The notes below the pieces were generated by a model. It saw only the letters and a program-made list of their open reading frames with translations. It was not told the DNA's origin and ran no database searches. 64,000 nt of DNA from Fumia xinanensis (GTDB lineage: Bacteria; Bacillota; Clostridia; Oscillospirales; Ruminococcaceae). How positions within the stretch are numbered: position 1 is the stretch's first letter; the number at the start of each line of letters is the position of its first letter. The stretch is taken from the NCBI RefSeq assembly GCF_014384905.1, contig NZ_JACRSV010000003.1, forward strand, positions 260,361-324,360, in the 5' to 3' direction. Shown here piece after piece: positions 24,250 through 33,039 of the stretch. Made by a program: the position numbers and the translations under genes.

Positions 24250-25388
24250 GCTGTTTCCGTATCGTCTTTCCAAAACCGTATTTTTCTTCCATCGTGGGTA
24301 CGGTTGCTCTTATAATAAATGCCATGCTCCGCATACAATCGCCCTGAAAGAACATTCAGTTTTCGTGTGATGACATGGGGCTGAATTTCTACCTTTATCA
24401 GCGAAACCAGTTCCGTTGCCGAGCCTTCCCAAAAGGATTTATCCTTCATAACAAGTTCAGCAATCTCATCCAGTAAAGGTTCCGGCGGTTCCTTCCACAA
24501 TTCTGTTTCTGCCCTTTGCAGCTCCCACAACAAGGTTTCTGTGTTGCGGATAAGGTATAGCTTTTGGTCTTGCTGATCCCTGCCCGATACTTCCAAAGTT
24601 GCGGCATTGCCTGTCCGTTTTTCTTTCTGAAGGAGAAACGCCCCATCCGCCGCACCGAGCAGTCCACTTGTTCCCGAAATCATATCAAACTTATCATCCG
24701 CCGTCTGTTTCCTTGTGTGGTGTACAAGCAGGATACAAAGACCGTGGGTGTCCGCAAAGCTTTTCAGCCTTGCCATAATCTGATAATCGTTTGCATAGCT
24801 GTAATTATCTCCGCCGACTTCCCGCACCTTTTGGAGCGTATCAATGATAATCAACTTTGTGTCTGCGTGTTCCGCTACAAACCTTGCAAGCTGTTCATCC
24901 AGCCCTTTCCCTAGCTGACTGGCAGAAACAGAGAAGAAAAGATTATCCGCACTCTCTGTTCCAAACATCCGATACAGACGTTCCTGTAAGCGGCGGTAAT
25001 CATCCTCAAGGGCAAGATACAGTACCGTTCCTTTTCGGGTGGTATAATTCCAAAGCGGTGTGCCTGTGCTGACATGATAGGCAAGCTGTGCCATCAGAAA
25101 GCTCTTTCCCAGTTTTGGAGAACCTGCAAAAATATAAGTTCCGGAATAGAGCAGACCGTCGATCAACGGCGGCTTGCTCTGGTACTGGGTGTCAAACAGT
25201 TCATTCATGGAGACTGCTTTGAGATAGGAGGGGTCTAAACTCAACTGGATTTCTCTCTGCATTTCCTCAAAACTCTTGATATTTTCCTCGCACTCGGATA
25301 TACTACTTTTAGTGTTTTTGAAAATTGGCTGCTCCGTATCTGCGCCAACAGATACATTCGGGGCAGTCTTTTCTTTTTTATTCTCCAT
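24246..25388 (-). CDS. RepA-like AAA ATPase / replicative helicase of the element
   Basis: A 380-residue protein with a RecA-type ATPase core: Walker A AGSPKLGKSF (about 90-99), Walker B LIIIDTLQKV, and LLVHHTRK with a sensor-like histidine. A winged-helix-type C-terminal region follows (SATELVSLIKVEIQPHVITRKL). RepA-type hexameric helicases of this fold unwind origins of small plasmids, and the mirrored iterons at its 3' end support replication of the excised circle. The start at 25386-25388 is chosen for AGGAG 9 bases upstream; an ATG two codons earlier is too close to it. It overlaps the MobC gene. Confidence 0.82.
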   Translation of the reverse strand: MENKKEKTAPNVSVGADTEQPIFKNTKSSISECEENIKSFEEMQREIQLSLDPSYLKAVSMNELFDTQYQSKPPLIDGLLYSGTYIFAGSPKLGKSFLMAQLAYHVSTGTPLWNYTTRKGTVLYLALEDDYRRLQERLYRMFGTESADNLFFSVSASQLGKGLDEQLARFVAEHADTKLIIIDTLQKVREVGGDNYSYANDYQIMARLKSFADTHGLCILLVHHTRKQTADDKFDMISGTSGLLGAADGAFLLQKEKRTGNAATLEVSGRDQQDQKLYLIRNTETLLWELQRAETELWKEPPEPLLDEIAELVMKDKSFWEGSATELVSLIKVEIQPHVITRKLNVLSGRLYAEHGIYYKSNRTHDGRKIRFWKDDTETA

Positions 25389-25713
25389 TCTCATTCTCTC
25401 CTTTCAGACCGCCAAGAATAATGGCAATCAGTTCAATTACATTCATCAGTTCCTCATCCACGCTGCTCCCTGCTTCAATCCGCTTTAACTCTGTAAGGAC
25501 AGCGGCAAGTTCCAGTTTGAGTGCCTTATACACTCTCGGATTGCCCTGTACCACCACATCCTGATTCAGACAGCGGCGGTAACAGTATTCCTGTTTTGGC
25601 AATCCTGATAAGGCAACCGCCTTGTTGATGCGTTCATTTTCTTCAGGAGATACCCGAAATCCTACTGTAATGTTTCTCCAACGGTTTTTGTTATCCCTGT
25701 TCTTAGCTGACAT
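25378..25713 (-). CDS. mobC: MobC-like relaxosome accessory protein
   Basis: The 111-residue protein has a ribbon-helix-helix-type N terminus (NITVGFRVSPEENERINKAV) and a region QEYCYRRCLNQDVVV typical of MobC family proteins, which help the relaxase bind oriT. The start ATG at 25711-25713 lies within the end of the integrase gene (11-base overlap). An upstream in-frame ATG would begin further inside the integrase. It overlaps the RepA-like gene downstream. Confidence 0.78.
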   Translation of the reverse strand: MSAKNRDNKNRWRNITVGFRVSPEENERINKAVALSGLPKQEYCYRRCLNQDVVVQGNPRVYKALKLELAAVLTELKRIEAGSSVDEELMNVIELIAIILGGLKGENENGE

Positions 25714-26794
25714 TTGCAATCTCTCCTTTCTCCAAATCATCTAATCTATCTGCCATTTCCACCTGTTTAGATGGGAACAGATGAGCGTACTGGTAAGTGA
25801 TGTCAATGCTTTCATGCCCCACACGGTCGGCAATCGCCACCGCTGAAAATCCCATATCAATCAGTAAACTGATATGACTGTGACGGAGATCGTGAATGCG
25901 GATACGCTTTACGCCTGCGGCTTCTGCCCCTCTGTCCATCTCGTGATGAAGATAACTTTTGGTAACTGTAAAAATGCGGTCTTTCTTCTTCAATCCGTAA
26001 ATCATACCCAGATATTCCTGCATTTCCTCACAAAGGAACTTCGGCATTTTGATTATGCGGTTGCTTTTCTTTGTTTTCGGTGTAGTAATCACATCTTCTC
26101 CGTGTAGCCGCTGATAAGATTTGTTGATTCTGACCGTTTCTTTCTCAAAATCGAAATCCGCTGCGGTCAGTGCAAGCAGTTCCCCTTCTCGGATACCGCA
26201 CCAGTAGAGCATTTCAAAAGCATAAAAGGAAACAGGCTTGTCCATCATCTCAAAAGAGAATTTCTTGTATTCTTCTTTTGTCCAAAACAGCATTTCCTTG
26301 TGTTCTTCACTTCCCATATTTCCCACCTTTGCGGCAGGATTGGAACGCAACTCATAGTAACGTACCGCATGATTAAATATGGCTGACAGTTGATTATGCA
26401 GCGTTTTCAGGTAAGTCTGGGAATAAGGCTTTTTCTTCTCATCCCGATAGGCAAGCAGTTCGTTCTGCCATGTGATAATCTCCTTTGTGGAAATCTCGCT
26501 GATTCTTAACTTGCCAAAATACGGAAGTATCTTCGTGCGGATGATATGCTCTTTTGTCAGCCATGTGTTCTCCTTCAGACGAGTTTTCACATCCCGAATA
26601 TACAGCTCGGTAAAGGCTTCAAAGCTCATATCAAGGTCAGACGCATTCTGTAACTGAAACATCCGCTCCCATTCCTGTGCTTCTTTCTTGGTAGCAAAAC
26701 CACGTTTACATTTCTGCTTACGCTCGCCTTTCCAGTTCACATACCTCGCCATCACATACCATGTTCCATTGGCTTCATTCTTAAATACCGGCAT
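25703..26794 (-). CDS. int: Tyrosine recombinase / integrase of the element
   Basis: The 363-residue protein has the N-terminal arm-binding domain (GTWYVMARYVNWKGERKQ), the SAM-like core-binding domain (about 60-160) and the catalytic domain. Its residues are visible: Arg in WCGIREGELLAL, HDLRHSH (His and Arg), the later His in VGHESIDITYQYAH, and the nucleophile Tyr in that segment. This is the Tn916-Int type. It should recombine the 12-bp core in guaA. It follows the excisionase-like gene with a one-base overlap. Confidence 0.95.
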   Translation of the reverse strand: MPVFKNEANGTWYVMARYVNWKGERKQKCKRGFATKKEAQEWERMFQLQNASDLDMSFEAFTELYIRDVKTRLKENTWLTKEHIIRTKILPYFGKLRISEISTKEIITWQNELLAYRDEKKKPYSQTYLKTLHNQLSAIFNHAVRYYELRSNPAAKVGNMGSEEHKEMLFWTKEEYKKFSFEMMDKPVSFYAFEMLYWCGIREGELLALTAADFDFEKETVRINKSYQRLHGEDVITTPKTKKSNRIIKMPKFLCEEMQEYLGMIYGLKKKDRIFTVTKSYLHHEMDRGAEAAGVKRIRIHDLRHSHISLLIDMGFSAVAIADRVGHESIDITYQYAHLFPSKQVEMADRLDDLEKGEIANVS

Positions 26795-26982
26795 TACTTT
26801 TCCTCCTTTCCTGCTCCGTAGAGCCTTTCATAAAAATACTGGCGGTTTACACGCCCTGTAATCGTAATAAAACCTTTGGCTTTCAGTTCCTCATTCAACT
26901 GCCGGATTAACTTATAAGCATAAGGCTTTGATACGCTTAGTTCCTGTGCCACTTCTTCGGCACGAATAAATTTGTTCTCCAT
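26794..26982 (-). CDS. Excisionase-like small DNA-binding protein
   Basis: A 62-residue protein whose N-terminal half is a helix-turn-helix (RAEEVAQELSVSKPYAYKLIRQL). It lies immediately before the integrase and overlaps it by one base, the usual place for an excisionase. It has the first start codon after a perfect consensus promoter (27030-27058) and an AGGAGG site, so it leads the integration/mobilization transcript. Confidence 0.78.
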   Translation of the reverse strand: MENKFIRAEEVAQELSVSKPYAYKLIRQLNEELKAKGFITITGRVNRQYFYERLYGAGKEEK

Positions 26983-27002
26983 AGGTTGCCCTCCTTTTCA
27001 TC

Positions 27003-27127
27003 TAAACTTATTTGTTTAATTTTGAACTCATTATACTAAGCATATTTGTTTGTGTCAAGTGGTTTTCGGAAAACATTAAACTTTTTTGTTTTGTATTATC
27101 TTGACTTCGCCTAAACATATCTGCTAT
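27003..27127. promoter_or_regulatory. Divergent control region: two promoters and four TAAAC-N6-GTTTA operators
   Basis: The leftward promoter (xis-int) is TTGACA (27053-27058), 17 bases, TATAAT (27030-27035), fully consensus. The rightward promoter (XRE gene) is TTGACT (27101-27106), 18 bases, TATACT (27125-27130). Four sites of the form TAAAC-N6-GTTTA lie at 27003-27018 (perfect), 27037-27052, 27077-27092 and 27112-27127. The second fills the spacer of the leftward promoter and the fourth overlaps the rightward -10. The XRE protein is the obvious binder. Confidence 0.7.
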
Positions 27128-27161
27128 ACTGATTACAATACATATACAAGGAGCGATGATT

Positions 27162-27695
27162 ATGGCGATTGGAGAGAGAATACATTTTTTCCGCATTCTG
27201 CGTGGAATGACACAAAAATATCTTGGTACGATTGTCGGCTTTCCTGAGCGAAGTGCCGATGTGCGTTTAGCACAATATGAAACAGGGACAAGAAAACCGA
27301 AAGCGGAACTTACTGCTGCATTGGCACAGGCACTTGATGTTTCCCCTCATGCCCTCGATGTACCCGACATTGACAGCTATATCGGACTGATGCACACTTT
27401 GTTTACCCTTGAAGATTTATATGGTCTGACTGTCAGCGAAGCAGACGGAGAAGTCTGTCTGAAAGTCAACAAGGACAAAGGAAAAGACGCTCACGAACTA
27501 CTGAAAATGCTCTATGCTTGGAAAGAACAGGCGGACAAGTTATCTTCCGAAGAAATCAGTAAGGAAGAATACGATAACTGGCGTTACCACTATCCAAAGT
27601 TCGATACCACACAGAGATGGGCGAAAGTGCCATCACAGGAACTTAGTGATGCCTTAGTCGAAATGTTCAAAGATCAACTCAAACCAAATAAATAA
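27162..27695 (+). CDS. XRE-family transcriptional regulator of the element
   Basis: The 177-residue protein has an N-terminal Xre/Cro helix-turn-helix (IGERIHFFRILRGMTQKYLG and the AQYETGTRKPKAELTAALAQAL segment). A C-terminal region of about 100 residues is unrelated to peptidases. ATG at 27162 has AGGAG 8 bases upstream; an ATG two codons earlier is closer to it. Divergent from xis-int and with operators between, it probably holds the integration genes silent. Confidence 0.88.
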   Translation: MAIGERIHFFRILRGMTQKYLGTIVGFPERSADVRLAQYETGTRKPKAELTAALAQALDVSPHALDVPDIDSYIGLMHTLFTLEDLYGLTVSEADGEVCLKVNKDKGKDAHELLKMLYAWKEQADKLSSEEISKEEYDNWRYHYPKFDTTQRWAKVPSQELSDALVEMFKDQLKPNK

Positions 27696-27705
27696 AGACG
27701 ACAAA

Positions 27706-27746
27706 AAGCCCTTAGCCATGAGTTTCATACCCACAGCTAAGGGCTT
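27706..27746 (+). terminator. Terminator after the XRE regulator
   Basis: AAGCCCTTAGC (27706-27716) and GCTAAGGGCTT (27736-27746) pair perfectly around a 19-base loop, with T-rich sequence after. It protects the element end from outward transcription. Confidence 0.75.
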
Positions 27747-27843
27747 AGTTTATAATATGGATTTATTTGTTGCACAACCGCCTGTCAATCATTCTCTAAC
27801 CATAAAACCACCGGATTACAAGAATAATGGCTCTTATGCAACT

Positions 27844-27860
27844 GTTATCAATTTGTTATC
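27844..27860 (+). repeat. Candidate integrase arm-binding repeat, guaA end
   Basis: GTTATCAATTTGTTATC matches 16189-16205 with one difference and in the same orientation; it is 61 bases from the attachment core. Confidence 0.5.
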
Positions 27861-27920
27861 AAAAGACTTTTTAAAGTGCCGCAAACCCGCATAAACACTG
27901 AGTTTTTAAGATACTCCAAC

Positions 27921-27932
27921 TTATTCCCACTC
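27921..27932. repeat. Element attachment site, guaA junction (attL-like)
   Basis: TTATTCCCACTC, the last twelve bases of guaA read on the plus strand, is an exact copy of 16076-16087. The last codons of the present gene are partly supplied by the element without changing the product. Confidence 0.85.
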
Positions 27933-29450
27933 TATCGTTGCCGGCGGCTTGCTGGTTACGTCGTATACAACTCTGCTGCAGCCGGGCACTTCATTGACCA
28001 TGCGCCTGGACATTTTACGCAAAAGATCATATGGAATCTCTGCAAATTCCACTGTCATAGCGTCGTCGCTGGTAACAGCACGGATAGCGACGACGTAGTC
28101 GTAAGTCCTTCCGTCACCCATGACGCCCACCGTTTGTACGCCGGTCATCACAGTAAAATACTGCCAAATTTTCCGGTCCAGTCCCGCCGTTGCCACTTCT
28201 TCCCGCAAAATTGCATCCGTTTTGCGGACGATTTCGAGCTTTTCGGGGGTAATGGCGCCCATGATTCGGATTGCCAAGCCGGGGCCGGGGAACGGTTGTC
28301 GCCAAACGAGCTTTTTTGGAATGCCCAGATATTCACCCAGCGCGCGCACCTCGTCTTTAAAAAGGGTACGAAGCGGCTCTACAAGACCCTTGAATGAAAT
28401 GTTGGACGGAAGTCCGCCCACGTTGTGGTGGCTTTTAATTACCGCGCTGTTGCCCTGTCCGCTTTCCACTACATCGGGATAAATAGTACCTTGAACGAGA
28501 AATTCAGTGTCATTTACTTTTAAGGCTTCTTCCTCAAAGACACGGATAAACTCTTCGCCAATAATTTTACGCTTCTGTTCCGGTTCTACTACACCTGCCA
28601 ATTTGCTCAAGAACCGTTCCTGGGCATCCACCAGCTTGATATTCATGCCGAGCTTTGCGTGATAGTAGTCCATCACCTCTTTGGCTTCATTTTCCCGGAG
28701 CAGGCCATGGTCGACAAAAACGCAGTAAAGCTGATTGCCGACGGCTTTATGCACCAAAACGGCGGCAACGGAGGAATCAACTCCTCCAGAGAGGGCGCAG
28801 AGTACCTTTTTGTCCCCTACCTGTTTCTTAATTTCGGCAATCATCCGTTCCGCCAGGGAACTCATATCCCAATCGCCTGTGCAGCCACAAATCCGATAAC
28901 AGAAGTTGTAGAAAATCTTCATATTTTCTTCTTGGTGCATAACTTCTGGGTGGAACTGTACACCGTACACCTTTCGCTTGTCGTCAGCAAAGGCTGCGGT
29001 GGGGCAATGGTTGGTAAAAGCAATAGAAATAGCGCTTTCTGGCAGCCTTCCGGCCATATCCCGGTGATTCATCCAAATGGACATGTCTTTCATACTGTCG
29101 AAAAGCGGATGAGATTGAAAGTGAATGTCTGTAGGACCAAATTCGGGGACAGGCGCTTCGATAATAGTCCCCCCTAGGTCATTTACAAGAATCTGCATAC
29201 CGTAGCAGATACCTAGGACCGGCACATCAAGATCTAAGAACTGAGGATTCAGCTTTTTGGCATCAGGGGCGTATACGCTGTCGGGCCCACCGCTCAAAAT
29301 TAGACCTTTTAAATTTTTTTCTTTGAGGGTATCCGGACTGGCGTTATAGGAAACGATTTCCGCATAAACACCTGCCTCCCTGACGCAGCGCGCAATCAGC
29401 TGGGTGTACTGCCCGCCGAAATCCATGACGACGATGGTTTCATTTGCCAT
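27921..29450 (-). CDS. guaA: GMP synthase (glutamine-hydrolysing)
   Basis: The 509-residue protein has a class I glutamine amidotransferase domain: the nucleophile Cys is in VLGICYGMQ and the His/Glu pair in GVQFHPEV. The ATP-pyrophosphatase domain (ALSGGVDSSVAA) and the C-terminal dimerisation domain ending PPATIEWE follow. It converts XMP to GMP. The start at 29450 has AAAGGAA before it; the frame extends 21 codons further without support. Its 3' end is the integration site of the mobile element, and its original terminator now lies at 16022-16064. Confidence 0.98.
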   Translation of the reverse strand: MANETIVVMDFGGQYTQLIARCVREAGVYAEIVSYNASPDTLKEKNLKGLILSGGPDSVYAPDAKKLNPQFLDLDVPVLGICYGMQILVNDLGGTIIEAPVPEFGPTDIHFQSHPLFDSMKDMSIWMNHRDMAGRLPESAISIAFTNHCPTAAFADDKRKVYGVQFHPEVMHQEENMKIFYNFCYRICGCTGDWDMSSLAERMIAEIKKQVGDKKVLCALSGGVDSSVAAVLVHKAVGNQLYCVFVDHGLLRENEAKEVMDYYHAKLGMNIKLVDAQERFLSKLAGVVEPEQKRKIIGEEFIRVFEEEALKVNDTEFLVQGTIYPDVVESGQGNSAVIKSHHNVGGLPSNISFKGLVEPLRTLFKDEVRALGEYLGIPKKLVWRQPFPGPGLAIRIMGAITPEKLEIVRKTDAILREEVATAGLDRKIWQYFTVMTGVQTVGVMGDGRTYDYVVAIRAVTSDDAMTVEFAEIPYDLLRKMSRRMVNEVPGCSRVVYDVTSKPPATIEWE

Positions 29451-29581
29451 ACTGGTTCCTTTCTCCGGTATTTTTTGACCGGCTTGTGCAACGGAATACA
29501 TATCATGCTTCAATTTTCAACACGCTTCAAATATTGGCTTGTACATATAAACCCTATAGTAATCGCTTTTTGAATAAGCAT

Positions 29582-29610
29582 ATTATACTATTCTGATTTT
29601 TTACTGTCAA
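29582..29610 (-). promoter_or_regulatory. guaA promoter
   Basis: Minus strand: TTGACA (29605-29610), 17-base spacer, TATAAT (29582-29587). The leader to the start codon is about 125 bases; I see no known riboswitch in it. Confidence 0.8.
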
Positions 29611-29721
29611 TAAAAATGAAAGTAATTCAAATCGAACCTGCAAATTACATAAGATTGACCCCTTGTAGATTCTCATTTTATGTGAAATTGTCTAAACATG
29701 AGAAAATCCATGGAAAAGGGA

Positions 29722-29750
29722 TTGACAAACCGATTGTAAGGTTCTATAAT
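29722..29750 (+). promoter_or_regulatory. asnA-glnN-purF promoter
   Basis: TTGACA (29722-29727), 17-base spacer, TATAAT (29745-29750): a perfect consensus. Transcription should start near 29757, at the base of the attenuator hairpin. Confidence 0.85.
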
Positions 29751-29760
29751 GACGGCGTAG

Positions 29761-29800
29761 ACAGCAAAGGCGCTGTAGGAATTTTCCTACGGCGTCTTTT
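29761..29800 (+). promoter_or_regulatory. ANTAR-type attenuator before asnA (hexaloop antiterminator and terminator)
   Basis: The small hairpin ACAGC-AAAGGC-GCTGT (29761-29776) has a six-base loop with A at position 1 and G at position 4, the known ANTAR recognition rule. Its loop and 3' arm are also the 5' arm of a terminator: 29766-29780 pairs with 29785-29799 (15 bp, two G-T pairs), followed by TTTTCTATTT. The two folds exclude each other, so binding of an ANTAR protein to the hexaloop would prevent termination. Confidence 0.7.
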
Positions 29801-29881
29801 CTATTTCGTTCGGTTTTCCGAGAGAAATACCCGACGGCACTGCTGGCGTGGTATCCACAATCAAGAAAGGGAGTATTTGTT

Positions 29882-30889
29882 ATGAGCAAAACTGTTATCC
29901 CGCAGGGCTACAAGCCCGCAACCGACCTCTATGAAACTCAGAGAGCCATTTCCGCCATCAAAGACATTTTTCAGAAGAAGTTGAGTGATGCGTTGAATCT
30001 CACACGGGTTTCCGCTCCGCTTTTTGTTGAGGCGGGAACCGGCGTCAACGATGATTTAAACGGCGTAGAGCGTCCCGTCAGTTTCGATATTATGGAGACA
30101 AAGTCTGAGGCGCAGGTCGTTCATTCTCTCGCAAAATGGAAAAGATTGGCCTTGTATCAATACGGTTTCCAGCCGGGCACCGGTTTATACACCGATATGA
30201 ACGCTATCCGCCGGGATGAGGAAATGGATAACCTTCATTCCATCTATGTGGATCAGTGGGACTGGGAAAAAATCCTGCCGGCGGGCAAACGCACCGAGAC
30301 GTATTTAAAAGAAACGGTACAAACCATTGTCAAGACCGTCTGTGAGACTCTGGAGGAAGTGAAGAAAAAGTTTCCGTCCATTACAACCACCATCTCCCCT
30401 GAAGTCAACTTTGTGACCACCCAAGAGCTGGAAGATATGTATCCCGATTGTACCCCGAAGGAGCGGGAGAACAAGTACCTGAAAGACCACAGGACTGCTT
30501 TTATCATGCAGATCGGTGGAAAGCTCAAATCCGGCATCAGGCACGACGGCCGCGCCCCCGATTACGACGACTGGAAATTAAACGGAGATATTGTATTCTG
30601 GTCCGACGTTTTGGGATGCGCCTTTGAGGTTTCCTCTATGGGTATTCGGGTGGATCAAAAGTCCATGGACAGCCAGCTTAGGGAAGCGGACTGCGACGAC
30701 CGGAGAAGCTGCAAATTCCACAAGATGGTGCTGGACGGCACCTTGCCCCTCACCATGGGCGGAGGAATCGGACAGTCGAGAATCTGCATGCTTCTCTTAG
30801 GAAAAGCCCACATCGGTGAAGTGCAGTGCTCCATCTGGGATAAAGATACCGTGGAATCCTGCAAAAAAGCCTCTATACCGCTTTTATAA
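29882..30889 (+). CDS. asnA: Aspartate-ammonia ligase (asparagine synthetase A)
   Basis: The 335-residue protein matches AsnA in length and in the segments LTRVSAPLFVEAGTGVNDDLNG near residue 40 and GGGIGQSRICMLLL near the C terminus (class II aminoacyl-tRNA-synthetase-like ATP site). It makes asparagine from aspartate and ammonia, using ATP. It starts an operon with glnN and purF, behind the attenuator. GGGAG lies 8 bases before the start. Confidence 0.97.
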   Translation: MSKTVIPQGYKPATDLYETQRAISAIKDIFQKKLSDALNLTRVSAPLFVEAGTGVNDDLNGVERPVSFDIMETKSEAQVVHSLAKWKRLALYQYGFQPGTGLYTDMNAIRRDEEMDNLHSIYVDQWDWEKILPAGKRTETYLKETVQTIVKTVCETLEEVKKKFPSITTTISPEVNFVTTQELEDMYPDCTPKERENKYLKDHRTAFIMQIGGKLKSGIRHDGRAPDYDDWKLNGDIVFWSDVLGCAFEVSSMGIRVDQKSMDSQLREADCDDRRSCKFHKMVLDGTLPLTMGGGIGQSRICMLLLGKAHIGEVQCSIWDKDTVESCKKASIPLL

Positions 30890-30933
30890 TTTACTGATAA
30901 TAGAGAAATAACGTAAAGAAAGGGAATTGCGTA

Positions 30934-33024
30934 ATGAAAAACTTGCCTGAAAATTTTGGTTCACTGGTATTTAACGACGCCGTCATGCGGGACCGCCTCC
31001 CAAAAGAAACCTATAATGCGCTGAAACGGACGATGGAACAGGGCAAACATCTGGATCCGTCCATTGCCCACATTGTTGCCAACGCCATGAAGGACTGGGC
31101 GGTGGAAAAGGGAGTTACCCATTTTACCCACTGGTTTCAGCCCATGACCGGCACCACTGCTGAAAAGCACGACAGCTTTATCAGTCCGGTGGCGGGCGGC
31201 GGAGTGATTATGGAGTTTTCCGGCAAAGAACTCATAAAAGGCGAGCCCGACGCTTCCAGTTTCCCCTCTGGGGGCCTGCGGGCAACCTTCGAAGCCCGCG
31301 GCTACACCGCCTGGGATCCCACTTCTTATGCCTTTATCAAAGACGATACCCTCTGTATCCCCACTGCTTTCTGCTCCTACAGCGGTGAAGCTCTGGACAA
31401 AAAAACCCCTCTGCTGCGCTCGATGGAAGCCTTAAACCGGCAGGCGCTGCGCATCCTTCGCCTGTTTGGCGACAAGGAGACCGTCCACGTGGACACCACT
31501 GTGGGACCGGAGCAGGAGTACTTCCTGGTAGACAAAAAGCTCTATGAGGAGAGAAAAGACCTTTTATTCTGCGGCAGGACCCTCTTCGGCGCTAAACCTC
31601 CCAAGGGCCAGGAACTGGACGATCACTATTTTGGCACCATCAAGACGAGAGTTCAGGCCTTTATGAAGGATTTGGACGAGGAGCTTTGGAAGCTGGGCGT
31701 TTACGCCAAAACCGAACACAACGAGGTGGCTCCGGCCCAGCATGAATTAGCCCCTATCTTCACTACGACCAATATCGCCGCCGACCACAACCAGCTGACC
31801 ATGGAAATGATGAAGAAAGTGGCCGAACGTCACGGCCTCACCTGCCTGCTCCACGAGAAACCCTTTGCCGGCGTCAACGGAAGCGGTAAGCACAATAACT
31901 GGTCTATCTCCACAAACACCGGCGTCAACCTTTTGGACCCTGGCGATTCTCCTCGGGAAAACGCGCAGTTTCTGCTGTTTTTGACCGCTGTGGTGAAAGC
32001 GGTCGACGAGTATCAGGATTTGCTCCGCGCCTCTGTCGCCACCGCCGGAAACGACCACCGCTTGGGCGCAAACGAAGCGCCTCCCGCAATCGTTTCGATG
32101 TTCGTGGGCGACGAACTGATGGAGGTGTTAGAGTCTATCATGCGGGAAACCGCCTATGAATCCAAAGACAAGGTGGAAATGAAAGTCGGAGTCCATACTT
32201 TGCCCCGTTTCATCAAGGACACCACCGATCGGAACCGCACCTCCCCCTTTGCCTTTACCGGCAACAAGTTTGAATTTAGAATGCCCGGCTCCAGCCAGTC
32301 CATTTCCGGCATTAATATCGTACTCAACACTATCGCGGCGGAGACGCTGTGCCAGTTTGCTGACGTGTTGGAAGAGTCTAAAGATTTTACATCTGACCTG
32401 CACAATTTGGTCAAAGACACGCTGACTTCCCACCGCCGCATCCTCTTTAACGGCAACAACTATTCGCCGGAATGGGTGCTGGAAGCGGAAAAACGGGGCC
32501 TTCTGAACCTGAAGACCACTGCTGACGCTCTGCCGTATTTTGTCCACGAAAAGAACGTGGAGCTTTTTGTGAAGCACAAGGTATTTACCGCGGGAGAAAT
32601 GCACGCCCGGTATGAAATCATGCTGGAAGGCTACTGCAAGACGCTGAATATCGAAGCACTGACTATGCTGGAAATGGTGAAGAAAGACATTCTGCCCGCT
32701 GTTTCCAATTATTGCAGGGATTTGACCGCTACAGCTCTCCAGAAAAGACAGCTGTTGCCTGAGTGCTCCTGCGAAGTGGAAGAGGCCTTGGTGAAACGGT
32801 TGTCGAAGCTCAGTGCATGCCTCTATCAGAAAAACGACAAGCTGGAAAAAGCGCTTTTAGACTGCAAGGCTTACACCGATTTGCAGGAACTGGCCAACTA
32901 CTACCGTGATGTGGTGCTCCTGTCTATGCAGGAGACCCGTACCGTGGCCGATGAGCTGGAAACCATTGTTGGCTCCAGCTACTGGCCCTATCCGACCTAC
33001 TGCGACCTTTTGTTTCACGTATAA
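30934..33024 (+). CDS. glnN: Glutamine synthetase type III
   Basis: The 696-residue length and the segments THFTHWFQPMTGTTAEKHDSF, GPEQEYFLVD (metal-binding glutamates) and NGSGKHNNWS fit GlnN (GSIII), the large dodecameric glutamine synthetase of Clostridia, Bacteroidetes and cyanobacteria. It assimilates ammonia into glutamine. It lies between asnA and purF with spacers of 44 and 15 bases. A second, type I enzyme is encoded at 43593-44918, so the cell has two ammonia-assimilating synthetases in one neighbourhood. Confidence 0.97.
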   Translation: MKNLPENFGSLVFNDAVMRDRLPKETYNALKRTMEQGKHLDPSIAHIVANAMKDWAVEKGVTHFTHWFQPMTGTTAEKHDSFISPVAGGGVIMEFSGKELIKGEPDASSFPSGGLRATFEARGYTAWDPTSYAFIKDDTLCIPTAFCSYSGEALDKKTPLLRSMEALNRQALRILRLFGDKETVHVDTTVGPEQEYFLVDKKLYEERKDLLFCGRTLFGAKPPKGQELDDHYFGTIKTRVQAFMKDLDEELWKLGVYAKTEHNEVAPAQHELAPIFTTTNIAADHNQLTMEMMKKVAERHGLTCLLHEKPFAGVNGSGKHNNWSISTNTGVNLLDPGDSPRENAQFLLFLTAVVKAVDEYQDLLRASVATAGNDHRLGANEAPPAIVSMFVGDELMEVLESIMRETAYESKDKVEMKVGVHTLPRFIKDTTDRNRTSPFAFTGNKFEFRMPGSSQSISGINIVLNTIAAETLCQFADVLEESKDFTSDLHNLVKDTLTSHRRILFNGNNYSPEWVLEAEKRGLLNLKTTADALPYFVHEKNVELFVKHKVFTAGEMHARYEIMLEGYCKTLNIEALTMLEMVKKDILPAVSNYCRDLTATALQKRQLLPECSCEVEEALVKRLSKLSACLYQKNDKLEKALLDCKAYTDLQELANYYRDVVLLSMQETRTVADELETIVGSSYWPYPTYCDLLFHV

Positions 33025-33039
33025 GGCGGTAAAACATAG

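Larger units (their letters stand above)
16088..27920. mobile_element. Integrative mobilizable element inserted in the 3' end of guaA
   Basis: Bounded by the 12-bp direct repeats 16076-16087 and 27921-27932, this 11.8-kb block is AT-richer than its flanks. It contains a tyrosine recombinase, excisionase-like protein, XRE regulator, MobC, RepA-like ATPase, relaxase, TnpV, and cargo (Crp/Fnr, ferredoxins, cupin, Hcp, PfkB kinase). There are no type IV secretion genes, so it would need a helper for transfer. Use of the guaA 3' end as an integration site is known for other Gram-positive elements (Tn5801-type). Near both ends a 17-base repeat, GTTATCAwTTTGTTATC (16189-16205 and 27844-27860, one mismatch), is a candidate integrase arm site. 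Confidence 0.85.
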
